Shown: one piece after another, positions 43,701-55,804 of the stretch
How positions within the stretch are numbered: position 1 is the first letter of the stretch
How the letters are laid out: every line of letters starts with the position of its first letter
DNA from: Rhyzopertha dominica
Taxonomy: Eukaryota > Arthropoda > Insecta > Coleoptera > Bostrichidae
Assembly: GCA_025024175.1 (NCBI GenBank)
Contig: QCXZ01000137.1
Span: forward strand, 60,414,911-60,478,910
DNA: 64,000 nucleotides
Reading direction: 5' to 3'
Position numbers and translations under genes: made by a program
Notes under the pieces: model-generated
What the model was told of the DNA's origin: nothing
Databases searched by the model: none
The model's input: the letters and a program-made list of their open reading frames with translations, nothing else

Positions 43701-46700
43701 TTTGCATTTTTGTATTAAGTCGTAGAATTGAACTTTTTAAGAATTTTTGATCTATAATTTTAACGTTGAAGCTATTTATGTAACGGAACTATATTGGACT
43801 AGACATAGTAATGAGCTAGACAAGTCCAATAAAGCACAATTATGTCTAAAGCTTTATGTACGACTGCTAAAAACGCTTTTTTTCAACAAGATGTTAAAAA
43901 CAGCAGTTACGACTTTAGAAGATGTTAGACATATTCTTAATATTTAAAAATTTTATGCTAGGTAGTAATGAAAATATATATTTTTTCAAGTCCAACTTAA
44001 GGCAACTCATACATAAGTGAAGTTTACTGAACTAGTGTCTTTGACTAGCATAGGAAAGTTCCTCTATACGTTTTACTTTATAGTTACTCTGAACGTTGGA
44101 ATGAAGCTACTTCATTGGCTGGTAAATTGTCAGTTCGGGTTACCAAGATTGTCATATTTGTACAATTGAGAAGAAATCGCAGTTTTGCCAATTACTGTTT
44201 GGGTGTTAAATTCTTTGGCAGTCAGAATTGTGCTATTTTGGTAATGGAACAAAGCTTTGTATGCAACTCGGAACTTCATTACACTGCGTCTAGTCTGATA
44301 AAAGTATCACATCATTTACATAAATAGCTGCCTGTTATTTACTACATATAGTTGTTTGCACTAAATCCTTTGTTTAAGGTCTAAATAGTGGTTTGTCTGT
44401 TCTGTTGACAATATCACAAAAACAGTATTTTTCCAAATAAGTCTCGGTCATTTTCTATTTGGCACTAGACCTTATTTTTTTTAACCTAAGTAGTCCGCGA
44501 TTTCAGAATAACAATTTAAAATTTTTCCTGAACTCTGCTTAAATCTGCTTACTGTTTTAATTGTAGGTGAGAAGTGTGCTGAATAATTCGTGATGTGTTT
44601 CGTAAAGCAGGTCAAAGTTGAATTTTGCATCAAAGTACCATTAGATTTGATTATCAGCATTCTCTTCATTTGCTTACAAGCTTCAAATAATTAACCACCA
44701 GTAGTTTTAATTAACTTGCATATTGTTTACATAGGCTATCCAAACCTAATTCATTTGTGGCTGTCGTTTTCGATAAAAGAACCTCTTCCTGCAATAGTGA
44801 TAAAACCGCAATATGTGGTCTCTACAAGTAGAGATGGATAAACTTTTTAGTGCGGTTGTGACATAAATAATACATTCTTATTTTACTAATTGGCGCATTT
44901 ATCTAAATATATTACATGTTAGTTACTTAAATACCACTCAACATAATAACTTGAATCGTTATTTATATTAATTATTGTCTTTCGTCATAACGACCGGACT
45001 TCTAGTGGTTTTCAATAATAAAGAAATAAGAGAAATGCAGATTTGTTTATGATTTAATGGCAGTAAATTATGTGCAAATATGCAATAATGCCTAGGTGTC
45101 TAAATGCGAAAACATCAGTCTGGGATATATACGACATTGTTATAGGTATTACACCTGCAGAAAACTAATTTCTCAAAGTAATTTTTAATTTATTTCTTAT
45201 AGATTGAAAGGATTGCAGGAATTTTGTTTTATGCAATTAGACATTGTAAAATGTTTTAAAAGGTGAAACCATAGCCGCCCTATTTCTTATATGTATTGGA
45301 AGTGAACCAAAAGTATGTACCTTGTTTACTACTTAATCTAGCATTAACGATTTTTTATGATAAATTAAACCATTATTACTAGTATCCGCAAGAAGTATAC
45401 CTAAACACATATCTGCTAAATTTCATAGTATATTTTACTGTTTATTTATTTTAGATAATACTTTTTCGCTTTTTGCAGTTTTGTTGTGCATCAATATTAA
45501 ACATTAAAACTTTTTTTTAACTCAACTTCACGTTAAGGGATTGTTTTCTTATAGATTTGACTTCAGATATCCGGTATTTTATTGAAAAGATTAATGTTCT
45601 AATTACATGGAGAAGGACGAGTTCATTGCTCTTTCAATTCTGTTTCGTAGCAAAGAATTCCGATGGCTGTTGTGTCATTTGACGTTACACCTTATTTTCA
45701 GGGAGTTGAGATTTTTCCAGCAAAGAATATATTCATCAGGAAGTTATAAAATGGGGCAAATTTAAAACAGTAGTTGAAGGTGCACCAAAGTAACGCACAA
45801 GTAATTGTGCCTCGGGTAAAAAATACTAGCTGGTCATCTCGGAAGCATTGTTTGGGATTTATGAACATATTTGCAAATTTGGAAAACAATTCAAAAGATT
45901 TGTGAAAACCTTTTACAGCATATTAAAGTGATGCGAACTGGGAAGTAGGATCACAAATAATCAGTTTTATACGCTCATATATGTGTATGCCAGACACACA
46001 GCTTCATCCTTGAATACTGAACGTCAGTTCGGGTTTTCACTTGTGGTTATATTTACATCCATTTCTAGATAAACTCTAGACACAGGCAGTACTACGAATA
46101 GGCGTGAAGAAAATAGAGCAACCGGGCCACTGTGTTTGGAATGCGGTAATTTTAAATACAAAACGATCTCGGCAAGCACAAATTTATCCCGAAAGATACT
46201 GGCAATTTAAAAGAATTGGTGCTATAGATGGTTGTAAATCTGATATATGTTTGGTTCCATTGTTTTCCATTTATAACTGCTGTTAGCTGCCTTTTTGAAA
46301 CCACACGAGTAGAATTTTTAGTACCTGTTTTGACGTAATGAGTGTATTTTTGTAACTAGCATGTATTATATGACTTATTTCTAACTCCGAATTTAAATCC
46401 ACAATTAAAAAGTGATATACAGTTAGAATTTTCGACATGCGCTGTTACAATACGAGGTAAGTTTCAAAATTTCCAGGTCTAACTATGTATGAAAGTAATG
46501 ACGTGGGCTGAAAAACATTTTTCTCCCGACGCCTGTATGTGCACTTATCACATTATTGTAGCAGCAGTTCCGTATCTTTGTATTAGCGCAAACTATTGCC
46601 CTAACATTTTTGACACCACTGATGTGACCTTTTAAAAATTTCATTTCTGCTGGATTATACAAAGGTGACTCATATTTGTGAAATCACAGTTTGGAGTGTG

Positions 46701-46733
46701 CACAGGTGGCAGTCAGTTTGCCCCTCTTACATG

Positions 46734-46767
<34 letters not shown>

Positions 46768-49700
46768 TGACGAAGCAAAGCTAAAAGAACGTAGCATTTA
46801 CTTTTTGTAGACCGACTTGAACTATTTAGGCATCTGTTTTTGCATTTATTTCATATGTTCTAAATAAGGGTTTTGTCTTCAATAGGTCCACAATATTTCC
46901 TAATTCAGTCTAGTGTGAGATTTTTGTCTTATTTTTCAATGCTCCACTAATTTTGTTGTATTGAAGTCAGTCACATAAATGTCCAAGTCAAGGAACCCGG
47001 TCTTCCTCTGTTTTGCCCCATAAATTGCCTTGTATTATTTATTTAACAATTAACATTAAATAACATGCATAACTGCCTGATACCACGTTGAATTAATACG
47101 TCTTAAGTGAACTGGTTGTCTACTCTTGCCAGTTTTTTGATTCCCATACAATTGGCAGATAATAATTTTTTTACTTTGCAGAACCTCCACTAGTGTTCTG
47201 TGTAGAAGTTTCTCAAATATTTTTTTGAAGAACTTCGAAACACAAATACTTATCGTATCTCTGAGCTAGTACATTTAAACCACATAAGCCTTCTCTTGTA
47301 TCAGCACCATTTCTAAACCCAAATTTAGTGTTTCTAATTTCAGTTTTTGAGAATATTTGAAAATATGTTATCTTCTTTTTCTTTACTTCTCTCAGATAGC
47401 AGTTATACGGTTGCGTCGAACTTTCTGATGTTTCTATTGCTTTTACACTTTATTATAGGATCCACACTTTTAGTCAATGACTTACGAAACATGGCAACAC
47501 GGAAATTAATTTCCAAGGTTAACGTTACTTAAATTAGTGCATTTTNAAAATTTCCAATTGCAACGATAACTATATTTGTTAGACCATGAAATTTTGGCCC
47601 TTACCATTTACATAATAATGTAAATAAATATCGTCGTTGAAATACGATTTTTTATCACAGGAATTTCTTCGCTTGTTTGATTTAGCGGTCATTTGTAATT
47701 ATTAATTTGACGTGTTGGTCACTTTTAATGTATAGAAACAAAAATAGATTCATAAATAATCAGTTATTAATAGATTTGAAGTAGAACATAAATTATTGTG
47801 TATATTAAACACTTTCTCGTTTGGAAAAGAATGCTGATAATCGTGTTGCAGAGAAAGATATTGTAAGAAGTACTTACCAATAAACAATAGCAATAATTCC
47901 AAAACTTCAGAATAGCTCGATACCCTGTACATAGATTTTCTTTCTTTGTCATGTACTGTTTACAAAACCCTATTCTACAAATTCTAGTTTGAGCTTCTCA
48001 AAACATTTGAACGGTCTTTGCGTTTCATGTAGGTATACTTTTGTTGGTAGGCTGGTGTCACAAAATAATGCGTAGGGTTCGAAGTAATTAAATTCTTGAA
48101 TATGAAACACATTTTTCGAAAAATATAATTGTTACGTTCCATTGTAATAAGCGTTAGTTATTTAAGTTTACATCACTAGTTAGCGTTTGTCATTTCATGT
48201 TATTTCGTCTTATACAAGATGTAGTGTGGTGTTAACATGTTTATCGTTCATTTATGTTCATGTTAATACATGAGAAAATAGTTCCCTGGAAACTGTGATT
48301 ACCAATGTATGTGAATTAATCAGCTAGGATGTTAATGTGACCATAACAATAAATAGATATCTAAAAATGGATCGCCTCCAATTACTCTTTGATATGGCTA
48401 GTGTTGTCAGACAGGCACGTTTTGCAAGCAACAAATTATGGTTTGTGATATACCTCAAGTAACTAGATCCCATTTTAAAACGTTTGGCAGCACTAGCAAC
48501 TGGTTGTGACCCAAATTTAGTATGTATTTTCGAACAGTTTACCGGAAAAGTCCTTCGAACCGGAGGACTACTACCCATGGTCAGTAAAAATACGTTTTCC
48601 GCTGCACCCAAATTCTGCCTGGACAGACTATTAGTTGCATGCAGCGTTTTGAGTTTTAGTTCAGTGTTGTGATGCTTCGCCGCTGCTGTTTTAATAGGCG
48701 TTTATTATACTTTTTTTTGACAAGTGACGAATTAATTTTTATAAGCAGAAAAGTGCTAGTAAGAACAACTTTGATGGCTTTGGGTATGTTTTGCATTGCT
48801 AGATGATATATAATAGGTTGCTGGAAGTAATATTTAAAAACGCGTAGTACACATGAAAGGAGTATTGCAGTTAAATTTCACGTTGCGTCTTAACCTTCTG
48901 CTGAATTGTTGGAGAGAGGTTTTTGGTAATGCGAACATAGCGACATTTCCTGTCTCTTAGTAAATAGTATTCTCATTATTTAGGTTGAAAAACTTATGGG
49001 GGAACTTTTGACAAATTTTTTTGCTTCAACTTTTGCTATAATCAAATGTTTGCTTTTGTTACCTTAAAAATTCACCAATTGACACAATGCGTACCTCTAG
49101 CCTCCCCCCAAATTTGCTTTAGAACGAGTTAAATTACGTTGGGATACGATCATTGAAAGTAAACCCTCTCTTAAAAGTAATGTTTTCTCAAAGTTGCTAT
49201 CCACTGAAAATTTTTTATTCACAATAAAAAGCCACTTTCATCCTTTACATATGTCTACTTGTACAAATTGGAGTCAGATGGTCTGAATTATGAGGGATTC
49301 AATCTGAAAACGCTTCGGGGTCATATTTACAACAAACGAGGCATACAGAGGTGACCTTAGAGAAGTAAGGTAAGGTGACGCATGCGCTAATCTCCCAATC
49401 GGCGAAATCAGTTGTCCATGTCAATTATTCCGACTGTTGTGCTGTGCCTTGGCACTATTTCCTTATTACGTCTGTCTTTAGTACATTGTTATTCATGCCC
49501 TTTCTCGTGCATTTTTCACTTTCATGTCGGGCGAAATTGTCATGAAATGGAGGGAATCTTCACTGAGACACATTAGGAGGGTTTCATGTGTTGATTTCAA
49601 AATTTTTAATGACTAGTTCTTTAATTTGATGAAGGAATTCTTAGGTTCTCGGTCAATTAAAATGCAGCGCCACTTGCGGTTAACCTTTCTTAAGACCACA

Positions 49701-52700
49701 CTAGAAAACAGTGGCATCATACCTAACAGAACCATTAATGGTTAATTTAAAAAAACCTACATGTAAAGTCACTATGCACCGAAACGTTGTCTCATTTATT
49801 AGTTATGTAGGTACAAAACCAGCAATCAGACAGTCTCTTGCGAAAATAAGCAAGTATAGACATTCTTTCGGATATAGTATAAATTCTATTCAGTCTACAT
49901 TTTGGACTGCAATGTTTAAGGACGTATGATGGAGACCATTTAGAGAATACTAAAGAAGCGCAAGTTTCATCCTTAAAAATAAAAATTGTTCGGCAATATC
50001 ATCGGTCAATTTTTTATTTAGGGCAACTTAGCTCTGATTTGTCAACATATTTGAAAACATTATCGTGCTTGCAATAATTCAGACCGTGCTCCTTTCCATT
50101 ACTTCAGAGAAGTCATGACTTGCCTTAACAATATTAGGATCAGGTACCTAGAAAAATAGATTGGCCATCGTAGGTCTGCTGAATGCCCTGTTAAAAACTG
50201 CAGCAGAGAATTGTATAATGTTGCTTTTATATCAGTCGGGAAATATTCCAGGCGTTTTTACTAAGTGCGGTTAAGGTGTGTTTTCGGTAATGTTTGTAAT
50301 AATTCCTGGTAAGTTTTTATATTCTCAATACAGTATTGGGAATAGGTGTTTTGTATCTTTAGTCAGTGCAAATAACGCATAACGCGATTCCCCTCGCTCA
50401 CTCGCCAGGGATATCGAGAAAACAGCATCAAAGCAACATAATTGACTTGGACAACTGATTTCATTAATCGGACATACTAGCACATGCTTCCCATTACCGA
50501 CTATATCTGAAACAAGATGAAGGGGCGCATGTATCATGCGTTTTCATCAAAGTTACCTCTGCTCAATTTATAAGTTGTAANTTTTAGATTGAAACCTTGA
50601 TAGCTTTAAAATGGGTTGTCCGATTTCAATTTTCTAGACGTGAGCATGTAGGGAATAAGAATGCTTTTCAAATGAAGTCATGAGTAAATGTATAACCTTT
50701 AAAAAGAGGTCATTTTTCAAAGATCTTATCCGAAACATCTTATAAACTTCTAAAAAAAAAATTAAGGCTGTATAGAAATTTTTCATAATAATGAATTTAC
50801 AGATACACTGTGTTAATTCGTATTTTTGTTTTCTACAAAATTAAAACTCTCAATTTAGTTCTGTTGTTACTTTAGTAATAATGCAGGTGTTCCATTATGA
50901 AAATACAGAGTGCACTGACAAAACATTTTTTGCTTTTTAATACCTAGAAATCTAGAAACATCATGACTGCATACTACAGAGCAATAATTATGTTTACAAT
51001 GAGGAATAATACATTTTTAAACACCACAATACTTTTAGGGTCCAATAAATTAATTATTTATTTCTACGCTATTTTTTAGTTAAAAAACAATAAATGATTT
51101 TTAATATTAATGGAAATGGTAAATCTGTAAATAAAGAACACAGAAACATAATTCTTTTTACAATAATGTATTAAAATTGGTATATTGAACCATGAAGAAT
51201 ATTATAAGAATATAATATTAATGGCAAAAATCCATTTGATATGATAAAATAATCTTAGTTTATTCGTTTTTGAATTAATATTAGTCACTGCTACTTTCCT
51301 AAATACAGTGGATTATATTTTTAATTTTGTCGTAAATTAATATTTCAGGCCTTATGTGTATCACACAATGCAGAACATACTCCTTTTTCGCATTCCATTA
51401 CTTTGGCTGTCTTAACAAAAACCTCACCTCAAGTTTAATCTAATTTGGAATTTCCTGTGTAGTTTCGTTGCTGGTGTGATTTTACGTGAGAGAATACCGG
51501 CATTCGAGCGCATGTTATGGAGAGCATGTAGAGGAAATGTGTTTCTTCGTCAGGCCGAAATAGAAACACCTTTGGAAGACCCATCGACCGTAAGTTCATG
51601 AAAGAAAAAAATGATCTAAATTCATTATTCATCTCTCTTGCTTCACCGTAGGGAGACCAAGTTTTTAAATCGGTCTTCATTATCTTCTTCCAAGGAGACC
51701 AGCTAAAGACAAGGGTTAAGAAGATTTGCGAAGGATTTAGAGCTACTCTTTATCCTTGCCCTGAGGCTCCTGCTGATAGGAGGGAAATGGCAATGGGGGT
51801 GATGACTCGTATTGAGGATTTGAATACTGTAGGTTTGCCGTAATGCAGCCGCTCCAAATTTTATCATTCCCTCCTTGTATTTTTAGGTATTAGGTCAGAC
51901 TCAAGATCACCGTCATCGTGTATTGGTGGCTGCTGCCAAGAACATTAAGAATTGGTTTGTCAAGGTCAGGAAGATTAAAGCCATCTACCACACCCTAAAT
52001 CTTTTTAACTTGGATGTCACTCAAAAATGTTTGATAGCAGAATGTTGGGTACCAGTGTTGGATCTGGAGAATATTCAGCTGGCTCTCAGGAGAGGCACAG
52101 TAAGTTTCTACTGACTTTCTTTGGGCGTCAGGAATTGTCATTGCTTTTTTCTTCAGGAACGCAGTGGCAGTTCAGTGCCTCCAATTTTGAACCGCATGGA
52201 GACTGTGGAGGATCCACCAACTTACAACCACACTAATAAGTTTACATCTGCTTTCCAAACTCTAATTGATTCTTATGGTGTAGCTTCATACAGAGAGATG
52301 AACCCTGCTCCATACACTATCATCACTTTCCCATTTTTGTTTGCTGTTATGTTTGGTGATACTGGTCATGGACTCTTAATGGCTCTGTTTGGTGGATGGA
52401 TGGTGTTGAAAGAAAAACCGTTGGCTGCCAAGAAATCAGACAATGAGGTGAGTTGGCTTATATTTCTTTTTTATATGCAAAAATTTATGTGATATTTTGG
52501 TTTTAGATTTGGAATATCTTCTTTGGAGGTCGCTATATTATATTTCTTATGGGATTATTCTCAATGTACACTGGATTTATTTACAATGATATATTTTCAA
52601 AATCGCTCAATGTGTTTGGTTCGAATTGGCAGGTGAACTTGAACAAGTCTGAGGTTATCAACATGAAGGACTACATGTTGAATCCAGCTAATGATGATTA

Positions 52701-55700
52701 TTTGGGTAAGCCATATCCTATTGGTATGGATCCCGTTTGGCAGCTGGCAGAAAATAAAATTATCTTCTTGAATTCTTACAAGATGAAAATTTCCATCATA
52801 TTTGGAATCATACACATGTTGTTTGGTGTTTCTATGAGCCTTCTGAATCACTTGTGAGTAGTTGTTTTTAAAATTTTTGGTGTACCACTGTTAGTAAGTT
52901 TGTAATACTCCAATTTCTCTTCTAGGTACTTCAAGAACAAATTAAGCATAATCTGTGAGTTTATACCACAAGTAGTCTTCTTGTGCTTCCTGTTCCTTTA
53001 TATGGTTCTTCTCATGTTTCTTAAGTGGATGATTTACTATCCTACCGATGATAGTAAGTGACAATTGCATACACCCTAGTTGAAGTTTTATGTAGTGTAT
53101 TGAACATATGCTGATTATTTTTATTTACATTTTCAGAAGATTTAATTGAATACAGCCCCCACTGTGCTCCATCAATTTTGATCACTTTCATCAACATGGT
53201 GCTATTCAAAGAAACAAAGTTTGATCCAGCTTGTAAGCAAGCAACTATGTATGCTGGGCAGCTAGGATTACAAAAATTGCTTGTATTTGTTGCTCTCATC
53301 TGTGTACCTTGGATGTTGTTGGCCAAACCAATCATAATCATGAGGGAAAAAAAGAAAATGAATTATCAGGTAAGAACAGAACCAGATGCCAGCAAACCTG
53401 ATGCTAAAGATACCCAAATTTCTAGAAAATTTTCGTCTTAAAACTTTGTGATGCTTAATCATTTTTCATTTTTATTAAACGTGAATTTATGTTTTATGAC
53501 CCTCTATTAAACATTTCACATTTTACAGTGTTAGCATGAGGCAACTAGCAGATATAGAAGGGTGGTTAAATGGTTAAATGGTTTGTTTTGGATTTTTAAA
53601 AAAGTTCATGGCTTATTAGATTTGTTGAAAAAAAAAAACACAAATTTGGGCAATATCTTCTTATTCATCTACCTTCCCTATTTTTAATTTTATTTAAAAA
53701 CTGTAAATACAAAATTTGTAAAGCTATAATGTCCCCAATCATATAATCCCATTCAGTTTTGCAATTAAGCTGTCATTTTCGAGATATGACATAAACTTAC
53801 TTTTTTTAAAATTCAAACCATAGTTGACTATGGCTTCAAAAAATCAGTTATTTTACTCACTCCATAATTATGATTATTTAAAAATTGTAAGAGTTACTAT
53901 TAAGTATTTATATATGTATAAAAACAAAAACAAGGCACATAATAATTAATTACAAATAATGTTCGGAAAGACCACTGTTAGGTAATATCAATGCATGTAT
54001 TGCACCATTTCTAAACAGAGTGAAGCTTTTCTAATAGAATACCTATCGATTCCCATAAAAGCCTCTTTAATGGTCTTTTACTCTTTCATAACTTCGGGAG
54101 TAAACTTTTTAATTGTTCCGAATGTAAAAAAAAATATAAAACTGAAAGATCGAGGGGCCATGGTACTGGTCCGTGTTGTCCAATCCAGGGGGAGAGAAAA
54201 ATTTTAAATTAAATATTTTTGCTCTTTGTTTCATCTTGTCAAAGCCATTGAAGCATTGCGCGAGTCTTGAAATTCACTTCATCTTCCATAACATGGAATT
54301 TGTTTTTGAGGCAACTGGGACAATACGCACCAGTTAAAGACCCATACGATGCCACACTTTACATGAAACGTAAATTTAAATTGAGGCCTCCGATATTCAA
54401 CATGATGATAATCCAGAGATGTTCGTTATGCCTACTGAACATACTGCAGTTTGTGAATTGTGTTTCATGACTCCAAAGAACTTTTAATGAAAATCTTGGA
54501 TTGGTTCTACTCTTATTCTTAAACCATGTGCAGAATTTACCAGCATGCAGACTTTGTGACACTGATAATTTGTTTGGATAGAATGTGTTCTTTTTTATCA
54601 CTTACAACAGCATGCTGTAATGTTTCTGCCATGTTGAAACATTTATTTTATTTGAAGTGTTCTTTGGTTTACCGTAGGAGCTATAAATTAATAAATTATC
54701 ATACAATCTCTTAAATCTAGGCAAAGAAGAAGTGAATAATTCATTTAAAAAAAACTGTGTTTTTGAATACTCACTGGAAGTAGACTAATTTCTTATTATA
54801 AATCGTAATGAAAAGTGTCTCTTCTTTATAGCAACAAAATAAACAATTAAGTTATTTATTGAAACAAATATTAAACATACAATTATTAACATTTAACTTT
54901 CTCAGCTTCTCACTATGACCGCACCATATAGACCAAAAATTAGCACCACTTTAATCAGTAGAAATGAATCACATTATCCTGTGATAGAACTTTTGATTTC
55001 TTTGCTTCATATCGCTGGCTTTGGTGCTTTAAATATATCTGTAACTTTCCATACTTTGATGTCACCTTTTTCATTCACTCTCAACGTACTTTTGAAAAGA
55101 CCAGAGCTTGGAAGATTTCAGACTTCAGCCTATAATCCAATATAAAGATAAAACTTGAAAATTTATAAATGCATTGAGGAAAACTAATCTTTTCATGAAA
55201 AAAGCATAGCTTCCTTGTCAATCTCCTTTATATTCTTTGAAGTCCTGTAGGAAGTTCTCATTCTTGTGACTTCAAGGGTAATAAATTAGCAACATTTTGA
55301 AGCGCTAATACCGATGTTTCAGGATGATTTTAGTTTATTTCTATTTCCATGAAATTTTATGCTGCTGCATTTCTTCCTTTGATCTCCGTTAGTTTCCGAG
55401 ATTCCCACGCTAAACATAAAAATAAATTCACCCTGTATACTTACTTTGAGTGACTGACCATAACTCGCAAAATCTATTTCAGGTATCTCACCAACATATT
55501 CAGAGTGGTGCAACTGAGAATGGAGATGCTGAGCAGCCAATTCACAACAATACTGCCCAAGCCCATGGAGGTCATGGTGGTGGCAGTGGACATGACGAAG
55601 ATGAAATGAGTGAGATGTTCATCCATCAGGGTATTCATACCATTGAATATGTCTTGGGATCAGTGTCCCATACTGCCTCATACCTTCGGCTGTGGGCTTT

Positions 55701-55770
55701 ATCTCTGGCTCATGCACGTAAGTCATAATGTCATTAGAAATAAGTCTGTTGCAAGGACCTGGACACAAAT

Positions 55771-55804
<34 letters not shown>

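Larger units (their letters stand above)
42981..51462. other. V-ATPase 8.5-kb intron before exon 5
   Basis: Large, AT-rich intron. Recognised inside: an imperfect inverted repeat at 43280-43405 and a (CTA)n tract at 46734-46767. A compositionally distinct block at 48330-48680 has short frames on both strands and no known motif. No further alternative exon with phase 0/2 and a V-ATPase-like sequence was found, but I could not search exhaustively. Confidence 0.45.

Noticed and set aside
48324..48672. Opposed frames in the last large V-ATPase intron
   Set aside because: No recognisable domain on either strand and no splice context tying it to the host gene.
53370..53441. Readthrough of V-ATPase exon 11 to an in-frame stop, giving a truncated isoform
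   Set aside because: The donor GTAAGA is good and the truncated product would lose the membrane helices with the essential Arg. No evidence beyond an open frame of 24 codons.
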